The notes beneath the pieces are model-generated. The model made no database searches and was not told the DNA's origin. It saw nothing but the letters and a program-made list of their open reading frames with translations. From NCBI GenBank assembly GCA_002716585.1, contig PBBL01000003.1, positions 1-64,000 of the forward strand: a stretch of 64,000 bases of DNA, written 5' to 3'. The first letter of the stretch is position 1. Every line of letters begins with the position of its first letter. Origin of the DNA: Myxococcales bacterium. GTDB taxonomy: Bacteria; Myxococcota_A; Bradymonadia; Bradymonadales; GCA-2716585. Of the stretch, positions 1-9,079 are shown in pieces. Made by a program: the position numbers and the translations under genes.

Positions 1-612
1 GTCGATGGCCACCACCTTCCCGCCGGTCCAATCCGTCGCGTACAGCGTCGCTCCTGTCGGGGTCAGCGCGAGCCCCATGACCTCGGAGCCCACCTCGATC
101 TCCTGACCGAGCGCGGGCTGAGCCGTGTCGATGTCGTCGATCCGAGACACCGTGCCCGTCGCGCGGTTGCCGACCCACGCCTGCTTGCCGTCGGGCGACA
201 GGACCACCGCCGTGGGCTCGCTGTTGGGCGTTGAGCTGCTCGCCGCGCGACCGATGAGCGACTCGGTCTCGGTGTTGAAGAACGACACCGAGCCGTCGTC
301 CGTGTTGACCATGGCGACGATCCGATCGTCCTGCGAGATGTCCACAGGGGTCGAGCGGCTGGAGCGGTCGAGCAGCTCGTTGTTCACCACCGGCTCAGCC
401 TCACACGCGCAGAGCGTGTTGCAGAACTCCCCCTCGGCGCAGCCATCGTTGGGGCCACCCTCCGAGCAGACGGGGGCGTCCGGGACACAGCCTCCTGCCT
501 CGCCGTTGTTGGCGGCGCCAGGATCATCGCCCGAGTCGTCGCCGCCACAGCCCGCGGCCACGATCAGGCACAAGACGCACAGGGCCGTGTACAGTTTTTG
601 AATGTTTTTCAT
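1..612 (-). CDS. YncE-like beta-propeller lipoprotein (3' end outside window)
   Basis: An open frame of 204 codons runs from the ATG at 612 off the left edge. It starts MKNIQKLYTALCVLC and has a lipobox ending AAG-C, so it should be exported and lipid-anchored. A short Cys-rich stretch follows (residues about 35-70). Repeated blade-like segments come next, such as VAMVNTDDGSVSFFNTETE, AVVLSPDGKQAWVGNRATG and LALTPTGATLYATDWTGG, which are typical of seven-bladed YncE/40-residue beta-propeller repeats. The family is poorly defined; these proteins usually act as extracytoplasmic binding scaffolds. The C-terminal half is missing because of the window edge. Confidence 0.8.
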   Translation of the reverse strand, partial: MKNIQKLYTALCVLCLIVAAGCGGDDSGDDPGAANNGEAGGCVPDAPVCSEGGPNDGCAEGEFCNTLCACEAEPVVNNELLDRSSRSTPVDISQDDRIVAMVNTDDGSVSFFNTETESLIGRAASSSTPNSEPTAVVLSPDGKQAWVGNRATGTVSRIDDIDTAQPALGQEIEVGSEVMGLALTPTGATLYATDWTGGKVVAID

Positions 613-1128
613 GGTGCTCTTTGTCTTCATATCACGTGTCAGGGCCGTGCTTCACCCGCACAAGCCAGGACGGGTTTGAGATCGGACGATGAAACGCGTT
701 CAGGTGATGGCGCGTGGGCCTGGGCAGGACATCCACGTCAAGGCAGACACCTCACGAGAGCGCTCAAGGCCGACGGTCAGACGCCGCCCCCACGGGAGCG
801 GGTTGATGTGCTGAGGTGTGCTGCCAGGTCGATGCAACATGGTCTGGTGACCTGAGGGTTGCGGGTCTCTCCTCCAACCCGGTGCGCCAAGTGTAAGGGG
901 CCACCGCATATCAGAGAACCAGCTATCGGCTTATGCTTGCCATAGGTTTTGTTTATGGCTCCCTGGGAAAGGAGCGCTCGCGCCGGTCCACACGTTTAAG
1001 AGGTGTTTAAGAGGCGGTGGCCTCGGCGCGTTGGTACGTTGTGGGTGCGCGCCTGGAACGACCCTGCGCCTCATGCGCTCGCCAGGCATGGACAAGCATG
1101 ACGCTTTCGACACCAGCGGGACCTGAAC
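613..1128. other. Intergenic region, 516 bp, no convincing gene
   Basis: The short open frames here have neither coding-like composition nor a ribosome binding site. The region separates two divergent lipoprotein genes, so it should hold both promoters. A 10 bp direct repeat GTTTAAGAGG lies at 994-1003 and 1005-1014 (11 bp period). An inverted pair GCCATA/TATGGC lies at 939-944 and 954-959. Either could bind a regulator, but nothing identifies one. Confidence 0.5.
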
Positions 1129-3678
1129 ATGTTCGATATCCGTACGATAGTTGGCCAACTCAGACGTTCATCGTGGGTGGGCCTGTGCGTCCTCTTGAGC
1201 CTCGCGACCGGGTGCGGAGATGAGGAGCAGGAGGGCGTCGCCAACACAGCGACAAGCTCCAACGGCACCTCATCCACGTCGAGCGGTACGTCGTCCACGT
1301 CGAACAGCACGTCGTCCACGTCGAGCGGCACGTCGTCCACGTCGAGCGGCACCACGGGAGGAGCGACCGACGCCGAGCTGATGGATTGCGGAGGCGGGGT
1401 GATGTCCTACGTCGTGGATCCGGCTCGGCACCTCCAGGGGGGCAGCTACGTCCTTACGGGGCTGGAGCCTCTCAACGAGGGCTCGGAGGTGCTCGACGCG
1501 TACTGCATCGCGTCGGACGAGCGCGTCGTGGCGGGGCGAGAGGTCGCGGTGACCTTCACCGCGCTGGAGGACGGGGTGCACACGTTCGAGTCGAGCAGCC
1601 CGACGGCGCGCATGGCGGTGATGTGGATGTGCAACATCAGCCGTCAGTTCGTGGAGTGCGCGGAGGTGCCCTACCACCTCGATCCGAGCTTCCAGACGAA
1701 GCTGCGGCGCGTCGAGGTCGAGATGCGGGCGGGCGATGTGCTGCACGTCATGCTCGACTCCGCCAACAGCGAGCCGATGGACCTGACCATCCACCCGCCG
1801 CGGCGGCAGGGCGAGGGCTGCGCCTTGGGCGATGCGCAGAGCGGCGGGGTCTGTGTGGACGGGCTGACGTGTGTGTGTGGTCGAGGGTGTCAGTGTGGTC
1901 GCGGCTCAGCCCCGGAGCTGAACACCGTGGAGGCGTGGGTTCACGAGCTGAACCCGGGTCAGGCGCGCATCACCATCCAGGCCATCGGCGCGGACCAGGA
2001 CCGTGACATGAGCGGCGGCTGGCCCAGGTCCGCGACGTTTCAGTTCAAGCTCATGGGTCGCGACGGAGGGGTGCTCGTCGAGCAGTCGGGCGGTCAGCCT
2101 GTGCAGGGTCAGGGCGACGGCTTCGAGGGGGTGATCACGTTTCAGGGGTCTCCCGAGCAGCTCCAGGGCGTCGAGCGGGTGGAGGTGGTGGCTGTGGACG
2201 ACGTTGGGAACGAGAGCGTGCCTTTGAGCGCGCCGGTCGTCGCTCAGGAGCCGCTTGAGGAGGGCGACCGGTGCCGCGTGGGGCAGGCGCACGCGCGCTG
2301 CGCGGCTGGGCTCGCCTGCCTGGCCCGAGACGCAGGGCTCCCCGAGGAGACGACCTGCGTGGCCTGGGAGGCGCGCGCCTACGTCGGCGAGCGGGCGTTC
2401 ACCTTCTATGTGCATGCGCCCGAAGCGGCGGCGGAGCCGTCGCCCGCCGTGCAGGTGTCGTATCGGCTCGCGTCGGGGACCGAGTGGTTTCGCAGCCCCT
2501 CTCCGTATGTGGATGTCCCGATTGAGGATCCAGCCCGGGGTTGGGAGCGCAAGATCCAGGTGCGGCGAGATGATCTGGGGATCTTCATCCCGCCGCCGGG
2601 GGGCGGCGACCCGAGCGAGATCTGGGTGAGCGTGGCGGGCAGCGTTGAGGCGCGGGTGGACATCGAAGCCTACCCGGTGCGAGGCGAAGGGGAGCGCTGC
2701 GATCGGGATCAGGTCCTGGATCGGTGTGAGCTGGAGGGCGCGCAGGGGGTGTGCCGCCCGAGCGACGGCGCGTTTGTGTGCGGAGCGGCGGAGGCCCCGA
2801 CCGTGACGCGGGTGCGTTGGTATGGTGAGCCCGACGGTCAGACCTTCGGGTTCCAGGTGGAGGGGTTCGATCCCGATGAGGACATGACCTACTTTGTTCT
2901 GGAGCGGGTGGATCGCGATCGGGAGACGTTCCTCAACGCGGAGAGCGCCAGCGGCGTGTTCAACGGCACGATCGACCAGTTTGGCGTGACGGAGCTACGT
3001 CAGGATGGGCCGAGCTTCAGCGCGGGCTGGTCGATCGTGGATTGGCCCTTCAGCTACCTGCCGCAGTCGGTCGCGTGGCGGCTCACCTTGCTGGACCGGG
3101 AGGGGTTGGCGAGCGCGCCTGTCTACAGCGACGAGAGCGCGGTGGTGGAGGCGCCCGACGTGGCGTCGCTCGGCGAGCCGTGCGACCCCCACGGGCTGCG
3201 CTCGGTGTGCGGCGACGTGGGCGCGGTGTGTGACCGGCGGTATCAAGGCGCCGAGGGCTTTGTCTGCCGTGAAGCGCAGCGGCGCTGCCCCGACGCGTGG
3301 CCCCTGGTTCGCCTGGAGGAGCAGGGCAGCGGGTTGTGGGTCGCGTCGGGGAGCACGCTCGGGGCGCCCGACGTCGCCTCCTCGACCTGCTTCGCGCGCA
3401 CGAGCGACGGGCGCCCTGACGTCGTGCTGGAGTTTGTCGCGCCGCGCGCCGGGCGGTACGACGCCTGGGTGACCTCATCGGGGAACACCCGGCATCGCAT
3501 TTTTGCGCGGCGCCTGTGCGCGTTGCCCCACTCCGGGGAGGTGGACTGCTTCAGGATGGGGACGGCGACGCAGGTCACCCTGGAGGAGGGCGAGTCGCTG
3601 TACCTGTTCGTGGAGGCCACCGCGTACCAGGGCGCGGGCGACGACGAGCGCTTTGAGGTGAGCGTCGCGCAGCCCTGA
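1129..3678 (+). CDS. Large multi-domain exported lipoprotein with Ser/Thr linker
   Basis: The 849-residue product begins with a signal peptide and lipobox (SLATG-C near residue 29). A low-complexity S/T/G linker (about residues 45-80) encoded by a minisatellite follows. Several beta-rich modules are joined by short Cys-containing segments of the form GERC...C...GVC...C, at about residues 228-262, 380-410, 520-550 and 680-715. The first and last modules resemble bacterial PPC-type beta-sandwich domains (for example GRYDAWVTSSG near 785). I do not recognise the whole protein; a cell-surface adhesive or binding role is an inference. Confidence 0.75.
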   Translation: MFDIRTIVGQLRRSSWVGLCVLLSLATGCGDEEQEGVANTATSSNGTSSTSSGTSSTSNSTSSTSSGTSSTSSGTTGGATDAELMDCGGGVMSYVVDPARHLQGGSYVLTGLEPLNEGSEVLDAYCIASDERVVAGREVAVTFTALEDGVHTFESSSPTARMAVMWMCNISRQFVECAEVPYHLDPSFQTKLRRVEVEMRAGDVLHVMLDSANSEPMDLTIHPPRRQGEGCALGDAQSGGVCVDGLTCVCGRGCQCGRGSAPELNTVEAWVHELNPGQARITIQAIGADQDRDMSGGWPRSATFQFKLMGRDGGVLVEQSGGQPVQGQGDGFEGVITFQGSPEQLQGVERVEVVAVDDVGNESVPLSAPVVAQEPLEEGDRCRVGQAHARCAAGLACLARDAGLPEETTCVAWEARAYVGERAFTFYVHAPEAAAEPSPAVQVSYRLASGTEWFRSPSPYVDVPIEDPARGWERKIQVRRDDLGIFIPPPGGGDPSEIWVSVAGSVEARVDIEAYPVRGEGERCDRDQVLDRCELEGAQGVCRPSDGAFVCGAAEAPTVTRVRWYGEPDGQTFGFQVEGFDPDEDMTYFVLERVDRDRETFLNAESASGVFNGTIDQFGVTELRQDGPSFSAGWSIVDWPFSYLPQSVAWRLTLLDREGLASAPVYSDESAVVEAPDVASLGEPCDPHGLRSVCGDVGAVCDRRYQGAEGFVCREAQRRCPDAWPLVRLEEQGSGLWVASGSTLGAPDVASSTCFARTSDGRPDVVLEFVAPRAGRYDAWVTSSGNTRHRIFARRLCALPHSGEVDCFRMGTATQVTLEEGESLYLFVEATAYQGAGDDERFEVSVAQP
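1267..1350 (+). repeat. Coding minisatellite, 4 x 21 bp (TSSTSSG units)
   Basis: Four consecutive 21 bp copies (1267-1287, 1288-1308, 1309-1329, 1330-1350) encode seven-residue Thr/Ser/Gly units in the linker just after the lipobox of the lipoprotein. Copies differ at only a few positions. The unit length is a multiple of three, so copy-number change would alter linker length without frameshift. Confidence 0.85.
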
Positions 3679-3871
3679 GGCCCACACGCTCCTGGTGGCG
3701 GTGGTCTGGACCGTCGGCGACCGCGTCCTCCAACCCCCGGCTCTTTTCTCACTGCGTTGGATTGTCAGCCCGGCGGACCTCCTTATACCCTTGGGTGACG
3801 TCATGGCGATCCACTCGGGTTGAGAACGGATCCTGTCGAGCGATGGCGGGGTCTCGCTGCGTGGGGGTTGG

Positions 3872-4552
3872 ATGACGATGATGTGGACACAGGGGCGGCT
3901 CGGGTGGCTGGTCGGGGCGGCGCTCTTGATGGTGGCGGCGCCGGGGTGTGTGCTGCCGGTGGCCTGGGCGAACCCGCCGATCCAGGCTTCGGTGTCGGGC
4001 GGCGGGCAGCTCCGAGGTGTGGACGGCGGCGCGCAGCCGTTGCTGGAGGTGGAGGCCACGGCGCGGCCGACCAAGGCGTGGCGCGCCTCGGCCGACTTCC
4101 CGGTGAGCCCGGGGGTGGGGGGGCTGTTGCAGTCCGACGAGCTGCGGCGGCTGGAGCTGGTCTGCCCCTACGGGGACGTCGAGGTGACCGTGCTGGAGTG
4201 GGGCCGCAACGAGTTCTGGCGCAGCGGCCGCCTTCAGCTCGTCGCCGGGGCGTTGATGTCGGACACCGATCTGCGCTCGCCCGAGTTCAAGCCGGTCGGG
4301 ACGGTGCGCGTGAGCACAGGGCGAAAGCGCTTCGCCGCGTCGGAGACGGGCGGCGACTGCGCGTCGGGCACCCGGAGCTTCTTCTGCGGCGGCGGCGTCT
4401 TCCATGGGCAGTTCCGCGCCGATCTGTTCGCGGAGGCCAGCGCGCTCGGGGTGGACGACCGGTTCGTCCTCTGGCAGGTCTCCTTCGGGATCAGCGTCAA
4501 CGTCCCCTCCAGCGCGGGCGCTGGGGTCTTCCTCCTGATCCCGGGTTCTTGA
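3872..4552 (+). CDS. Exported protein of unknown function
   Basis: The 226-residue product has an N-terminal hydrophobic segment with a possible lipobox (VAAPG-C near residue 26) or a type I site after AWA-N. It contains three later Cys residues, including the pair in GGDCASGTRSFFCGGG. The ATG at 3872 is preceded by a GGGGG run about 6 bp upstream. The body is beta-rich and ends in alternating hydrophobic residues, which would suit an outer-membrane or periplasmic protein. No family is recognised. It lies between a large lipoprotein and a cytoplasmic-looking gene, with no sign of an operon. Confidence 0.65.
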   Translation: MTMMWTQGRLGWLVGAALLMVAAPGCVLPVAWANPPIQASVSGGGQLRGVDGGAQPLLEVEATARPTKAWRASADFPVSPGVGGLLQSDELRRLELVCPYGDVEVTVLEWGRNEFWRSGRLQLVAGALMSDTDLRSPEFKPVGTVRVSTGRKRFAASETGGDCASGTRSFFCGGGVFHGQFRADLFAEASALGVDDRFVLWQVSFGISVNVPSSAGAGVFLLIPGS

Positions 4553-4638
4553 CAACAGGCGCCGTTACGGCCCCTTGATGGTGTGTTCACGACAACCGGG
4601 GTGACCCACGGTGGCCCCAACGACATCAGGAGGCTGTG

Positions 4639-5199
4639 ATGAGTGACGAGACCCCCAAACGCATCCCGCGCTGTGACCTCTCCAAGCTCCAGGTGGGCGA
4701 GCGCTTGAGCCGGATACAGTACTACGAGGTCCTGGAGATCAACCTGGAGGACAACGTCGTCAAGCTCCAGAACGAGCACGGCTTCAAGTTCACGGTCACC
4801 CCGAACATCATCGAGGCGGAGATGTACACGGCGACGCAGTACGCCGTGGAGGAGAAGGTCTCCCGGACCGAGCTGGTCGAGAAGCTGGAGAGCGCCGGGG
4901 AGACGGTCTTCGCGGTCACCTTCCTCAAGCAGGTGACCGACAAGGGGATCGCGGCGAAGCTCAAGGACCTCGACCCCGACGCGGTCCGCACCGACAAGTC
5001 GCGCCGCGCGCTGGCGCGGGAGCTGCTCAAGGGCGAGGAGCGGACGCTGGTCGGCTACCTGCTGACGGCGGAGCCGAAGCTGGGGCGCTCGATGGTCATC
5101 GATCTGGAGGTCCCGTCGGGCAAGCACAACATTCGGATGGTCGATCACCGCACGATCCAGTCCCTCGTCCTCAAGAACGTCCTCTACACCTGCACCTGA
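4639..5199 (+). CDS. Conserved-looking cytoplasmic protein of unknown function
   Basis: The 186-residue protein has no signal peptide or membrane segment. A strong AGGAGG lies 5 bp before the ATG at 4639; the GTG one codon upstream is less likely. The sequence is Lys/Glu-rich with an N-terminal beta-like part (YYEVLEINLEDNVVKLQNE), a helical centre, and a C-terminal motif VDHRTIQSLVLKNVLYT. It has the compact, regular composition of a real conserved protein. I do not recognise the family. It is convergent with pilT, with stop codons about 6 bp apart. Confidence 0.75.
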   Translation: MSDETPKRIPRCDLSKLQVGERLSRIQYYEVLEINLEDNVVKLQNEHGFKFTVTPNIIEAEMYTATQYAVEEKVSRTELVEKLESAGETVFAVTFLKQVTDKGIAAKLKDLDPDAVRTDKSRRALARELLKGEERTLVGYLLTAEPKLGRSMVIDLEVPSGKHNIRMVDHRTIQSLVLKNVLYTCT

Positions 5200-5205
5200 G
5201 CCCCT

Positions 5206-6249
5206 TCAGCCCGCCCGGCGGTTGAGGATCGCGGCCTGCGGCGTGGTGTCCGGGGCCGACACCAGCCCTCGGCGGATCAGGGCCGCGACGGCGGCCTCCA
5301 TGGTCTGCATGCCGTGCTCGGCGCCGGTCTGGAGCGCGGACTGCACCTGGTGGAGCTTGGCGGTGCGGATCAGGTTGCGGATCGACGGGGTGGCGATGAG
5401 GATCTCCTGCGCCGCGATCCGCCCGCCGCCGTCGCGCCGCTGGAGCAGGCGCTGGCTGACGACGCCCGAGAGGACCGAGGCGAGCTGGGTGCGGACCTGG
5501 GGCTGCTGCGCGGCGGGGAAGACGTCAACGATGCGCTCGATGGAGCTGATCGCGGTCCGCGTGTGGAGCGTGGCCAGCACGAGGTGGCCGGTCTCGGCGG
5601 CGGTCAGCGCGATCTGGATCGTCTCGAAGTCGCGCATCTCGCCGATGAGGATCACGTCCGGGTCCTGGCGGAGGGCGCCGCGCAGCCCCTCGGTGAAGCT
5701 GTGGATGTCACTGCCGATCTCGCGCTGGTTGACCAGCGAGCGCTTGTGGCGGTGGATGTACTCGATCGGGTGCTCCAGCGTCAGGATGTGGCGGGTGTGG
5801 TGGCTGTTGATGTGGTCGATCATCGCCGCCAGGGTCGTGGACTTGCCCGACCCGGTCGGCCCGGTCACCAACACCAGGCCCTGCTCCCCTTCGGCCAGCC
5901 TGGCCAGCGTCGTCGGCAGGCCGAGCTGCTTCATCGAGGGCACCTCGGTCGGGATGATTCGGATGGCGAACGCGTAGCTCGACCGCTGCCGGTAGCCGTT
6001 CAGGCGAAACCTCCCCACCCCGCGCACCCCGAACGAGCAGTCGACCTGCCCGACCTCCTGGAGCGCCTTGAGCTGCGCCTGGGTCAGCATCGAGGTGAGC
6101 ATCGCCTCGGTCTCCTCGGGCGCCATCCGGTGGTCGCCGAGCGGCGTCAGCTCGCCGTGGGCGCGCATCGTCGGCGGCGCCCCGGCGGTGACGTGGATGT
6201 CCGAGGCGTGGTAGCTGGCTGCGTAGTGAAGGAGCTTGCGAACGTCCAT
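5206..6249 (-). CDS. pilT: Twitching motility ATPase PilT (type IV pilus retraction)
   Basis: This is a hexameric secretion-superfamily ATPase that powers type IV pilus disassembly and twitching. Of about 347 residues, it shows an N-terminal PAS-like part (HYAASYHASDIHVTAG), Walker A GPTGSGKST at about 130-138, the Asp box, Walker B (PDVILIGEMRD), the His box (HLVLATLHTRTA) and the PilT-specific C-terminal SIRNLIR segment. Length is normal for PilT. The ATG at 6249 is chosen over the GTG at 6255 because it gives the usual MDVRKLL start. No other pilus gene is in the window. Confidence 0.92.
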   Translation of the reverse strand: MDVRKLLHYAASYHASDIHVTAGAPPTMRAHGELTPLGDHRMAPEETEAMLTSMLTQAQLKALQEVGQVDCSFGVRGVGRFRLNGYRQRSSYAFAIRIIPTEVPSMKQLGLPTTLARLAEGEQGLVLVTGPTGSGKSTTLAAMIDHINSHHTRHILTLEHPIEYIHRHKRSLVNQREIGSDIHSFTEGLRGALRQDPDVILIGEMRDFETIQIALTAAETGHLVLATLHTRTAISSIERIVDVFPAAQQPQVRTQLASVLSGVVSQRLLQRRDGGGRIAAQEILIATPSIRNLIRTAKLHQVQSALQTGAEHGMQTMEAAVAALIRRGLVSAPDTTPQAAILNRRAG

Positions 6250-6330
6250 GGGCACCCCGCGAGGTCGCGCGTCTCAGGTCCAGACCCATGCATCGGCTCC
6301 TGAGGGGGGCGGCTCGAATCGCGGTGGGGG

Positions 6331-7695
6331 TCAGGGGGCGGCGGCGTCGACGGTGGTCTGGTCGAGCCAGCCCGCGGCGACCGCCTCGGCGGCCAGCGCG
6401 TCCAGGTCGTCGGAGGTGGCGCCCAGCTCCTCAAGGCGGGCGCGGACCGCGTCCACGCCGTCGAGGCTGACGCGGTCCTCCTCCAGCTGATCGAGGATGA
6501 AGGGCCAGGCGCCGGTGTGGTAGACGACCAGGCCGTCGATGATCCAGTCCTCGACCGGGAAGGCCTCCTCTCCCGAGCGCCCGGTGCGGTTGATGTAGAT
6601 CGCCTGGACCGGCCCGGGGTGGCCCTCCATGTGGGTCGCGACCTGGGGCGCGAGGGTGGCGATCTGATCCTTCCAGAAGGGGGCGACGGAGAGCGCGTCG
6701 AGTTCGGCCATGAGCCCGTCGACGTCCAACTCGCCGGAGGTGAAGCGGTGGTAGAGGACGTAGATGACGACGTCGGCCTCGGTGTCGTCGCCCATGAGCA
6801 GCTCACGGGTGGTGGGCGGGACCTGGAGGCGGAGGCCGAGCAGCGCGGTGATCTTGTAGCCGATCTGCTCCTCGAGGTCCTCGAAGATCGCGTCGAGGTT
6901 GAGGTCGGCGAGGTCGCTGGCGACGATGTCTTTGAAGGGCTTGAGGATGAGGCCGTCCTGGGGGACGCCGTCGATCGCCATCTTGCCCTCAAGGACGCGC
7001 TTGAAGAAGCGCGGCGAGCCGCTGAGGAAGGAGATCGGGCGCTGACGCTGGCCGTCGTCGCCCGCGCGCAGGGCCTTGTAGGCCTCGTCCATGCCGGGCA
7101 GCTCGTCGCGCTCGGTGGCTGGGGCGCGCATGAGGTCGAGCTTGCCGGTGCTGCTCATGAAGTCGGTGTTGAGGTAGGTCTGGTCGACGTCGGAGCGGAC
7201 GATGACGTCGTCGTAGGTGTCGTCGAGCAGCCGCACGGTGCTGGAGCCGACCTTCTGCATCTCGTGGTAGACCTCCAGCGTGTACGATCCTGGGGTCAGC
7301 CCCAGCGATGAGGCGTCCAGCGCCAGGTCGAAGTAGCCCTCGTCGTCGGTCTGGGAGGCGCCGAGGTCGTACTGCGTCCCCGCGGCGTCGATCAACACGA
7401 CGTCGGCGCTCGTGTTCTTGAGCTCATCCTGGGAGATCTGAGCGAACGCGTTGGTGTCGAGGTTGTCGGTCGGGGGGGACTCGTCTTCGTAGACGAGGCG
7501 GCCGCGCAGCGGGATCGTGTCGGTCGAGCCGATGCCGTTGTACATGTCGGCGTAGACCTCGTCGTCGCCTCCAAAGAGTCCGCCGCCCCCACCACCACCG
7601 CAGGCCGCGAGCGTCGCGGCGGCGACGGCGGTCAGGAGGAGGGGGGCGGCGCGCAGCGCGGCGCGCGAGGTCCAGCGTAACGTCGGGGTGGTCAT
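6331..7695 (-). CDS. Exported lipoprotein, unknown function
   Basis: The start at 7695 has AAGGAGA 7 bp upstream, giving 454 residues; a longer upstream frame is rejected. The signal peptide ends LAA-C and is followed by a glycine run. Residues about 70-140 look like a carboxypeptidase-regulatory or transthyretin-like beta-sandwich (ADVVLIDAAGTQYDLGASQT, YFDLALDASS, GSYTLEVYHE). The rest is helical and acidic. The regulatory-like domain suggests a surface protein, but no enzyme motif is visible. It is transcribed toward pilT, with about 80 bp between. Confidence 0.7.
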   Translation of the reverse strand: MTTPTLRWTSRAALRAAPLLLTAVAAATLAACGGGGGGGLFGGDDEVYADMYNGIGSTDTIPLRGRLVYEDESPPTDNLDTNAFAQISQDELKNTSADVVLIDAAGTQYDLGASQTDDEGYFDLALDASSLGLTPGSYTLEVYHEMQKVGSSTVRLLDDTYDDVIVRSDVDQTYLNTDFMSSTGKLDLMRAPATERDELPGMDEAYKALRAGDDGQRQRPISFLSGSPRFFKRVLEGKMAIDGVPQDGLILKPFKDIVASDLADLNLDAIFEDLEEQIGYKITALLGLRLQVPPTTRELLMGDDTEADVVIYVLYHRFTSGELDVDGLMAELDALSVAPFWKDQIATLAPQVATHMEGHPGPVQAIYINRTGRSGEEAFPVEDWIIDGLVVYHTGAWPFILDQLEEDRVSLDGVDAVRARLEELGATSDDLDALAAEAVAAGWLDQTTVDAAAP

Positions 7696-7768
7696 GGCGT
7701 GTCTCCTTACGGACGCGAGGCGACCCCGCGCGGGTCGGCCTCGGGCATGACGAGTGGGCAAGCCTGGG

Positions 7769-7786
7769 GTGGCCGTAATCGGCCAC
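7769..7786 (-). promoter_or_regulatory. Leader hairpin upstream of lipoprotein gene
   Basis: GTGGCCG and CGGCCAC form a perfect 7 bp stem with loop TAAT, about 75 bp upstream of the lipoprotein start at 7695. It could be part of the leader or a second arm of the upstream terminator. No specific regulator is suggested. Confidence 0.35.
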
Positions 7787-7802
7787 GCTCAACAAAGCAC
7801 GC

Positions 7803-7829
7803 CGGGTTGGGGTATGCAAGCCCAACCCG
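7803..7829 (-). terminator. Probable terminator hairpin after MBL lipoprotein gene
   Basis: A perfect 9 bp stem (CGGGTTGGG / CCCAACCCG) with a 9-nt loop lies about 45 bp beyond the stop of the metallo-hydrolase gene on the minus strand. There is no long T tract, so it may work with Rho or only protect the 3' end. Confidence 0.45.
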
Positions 7830-7871
7830 CGATGGGGTGATAGACGCGCGGGGCGCGCGATGATTCACGAG

Positions 7872-8993
7872 TCAGTGACGCGGCGCGTCCCTCTTCGGGG
7901 TGGGGAGCGTCCAGCCCTGACCGAAGGCGAGCACCGGGAAGGCCGAGCGCGGGACGCGTTGGGCGTCCAGCGCGGCCCGGAGGTCCTGGATGGGGTCCTC
8001 AAACCCTTCGATCCCGAGGGGGAAGGTGCCGTAATGGATGGGGACGCTCCAGCGGGCGCCGAGGGTGACGTGGGCCTCGACGGCCTGCGGCGGGGAGATG
8101 TGGCTGGTGGACATGAACCACTCGGGTCGGTAGGCCCCGATCGGGAGCAGCGCCAGGTGGATGTCGGGGAAGCGGTCGCGGATCTGCTCGAAGTGCGGCC
8201 CCCAGCCGGTGTCGCCCGCGAAGTAGACGGCGCCGACGCTCCCCTCGATGACAAAGCCCATCCACAGAGTGTTCCGCCGGTCGGTCAGCCCGCGCCCCGA
8301 CCAGTGCTGGCCCGGGACGGAGGTGAGGCGGACGTCGCCGGGCAGCGCCAGCGTCTCCCACCACAACAGATCGGAGCCCTCGGGGGTGATCCCGTGCTCA
8401 ACCAGCAGCTCGCGGGTCCCTCGCCCGGCATAGAGCCGCGGGGGGGCGTCGGTGGCGTAGAGCCGCTCCAGCGTGGGGAGGTCGAGGTGGTCGTAATGGT
8501 TGTGGCTGATGAGGACGACGTCGATGGGCGGCAGCGCGTCGAAGTCGATCCCCGCAGGCCGGACGCGCCGCGGGCCAGCCCACGAGAGCGGGCCGACGCG
8601 CTCGGACCAGACCGGGTCGGTGAGGATGTTCAACCCGTCGAGCTGGATCAGGACGGTCGCGTGGTTGACCACGGTGACCCGAACCCGACCCGGCTCATCG
8701 ACGCGCTCGGGCGGAGCAGGCCCCGGTTTGGTGTCGATCCACTCGGGCCAGGGGACGCGGGTCTCCTGAGCGCGCATCTTCAGGTAGTCGAACGTCCCCT
8801 TGTCGGGGACCGGGATCTGGTTGTTGAAGCGTTCGCCGTCGAAGTTCGCCACAGGCGCGCCCTGGTAACCAGGCGCCGAGATGCACGCGCTCAGCGTGAG
8901 GGTCGCGGCGGCGAGGAGCGCGAGCCGTGTGGCGGGTGAGGTGCCCCGGAGGGGGTGGAGAGGGGCACCTCGCGGTGATGTCGTGCTGTTCAT
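7872..8993 (-). CDS. Metallo-beta-lactamase-fold lipoprotein, NAPE-PLD/RomA-like
   Basis: The 373-residue product has a signal peptide with lipobox LSA-C (about residue 37), so it is lipid-anchored. The hydrolase body carries the metal motif SHNHYDHLD (about 165-173), then GQHWSGRG, FAGDTGWGP and a late IHYGTFPLG. These match the family of N-acyl-phosphatidylethanolamine phospholipase D and bacterial RomA/UlaG-like hydrolases. Activity toward a lipid or phosphodiester is inferred from the family. A GAGGG sequence precedes the ATG at 8993 by about 5 bp. Confidence 0.82.
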   Translation of the reverse strand: MNSTTSPRGAPLHPLRGTSPATRLALLAAATLTLSACISAPGYQGAPVANFDGERFNNQIPVPDKGTFDYLKMRAQETRVPWPEWIDTKPGPAPPERVDEPGRVRVTVVNHATVLIQLDGLNILTDPVWSERVGPLSWAGPRRVRPAGIDFDALPPIDVVLISHNHYDHLDLPTLERLYATDAPPRLYAGRGTRELLVEHGITPEGSDLLWWETLALPGDVRLTSVPGQHWSGRGLTDRRNTLWMGFVIEGSVGAVYFAGDTGWGPHFEQIRDRFPDIHLALLPIGAYRPEWFMSTSHISPPQAVEAHVTLGARWSVPIHYGTFPLGIEGFEDPIQDLRAALDAQRVPRSAFPVLAFGQGWTLPTPKRDAPRH

Positions 8994-9079
8994 GGCTGCC
9001 CTCGTGTGTCGGTCGTGCGGTGGAGGCCGCCTCGTCCTGATACACGATCGGGTAGGGGCTGAACAGCGAGAAGTCGGGG

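Noticed and set aside
598-909. Two short overlapping open frames on opposite strands
   Set aside because: No ribosome binding site, no conserved composition, and they overlap each other.
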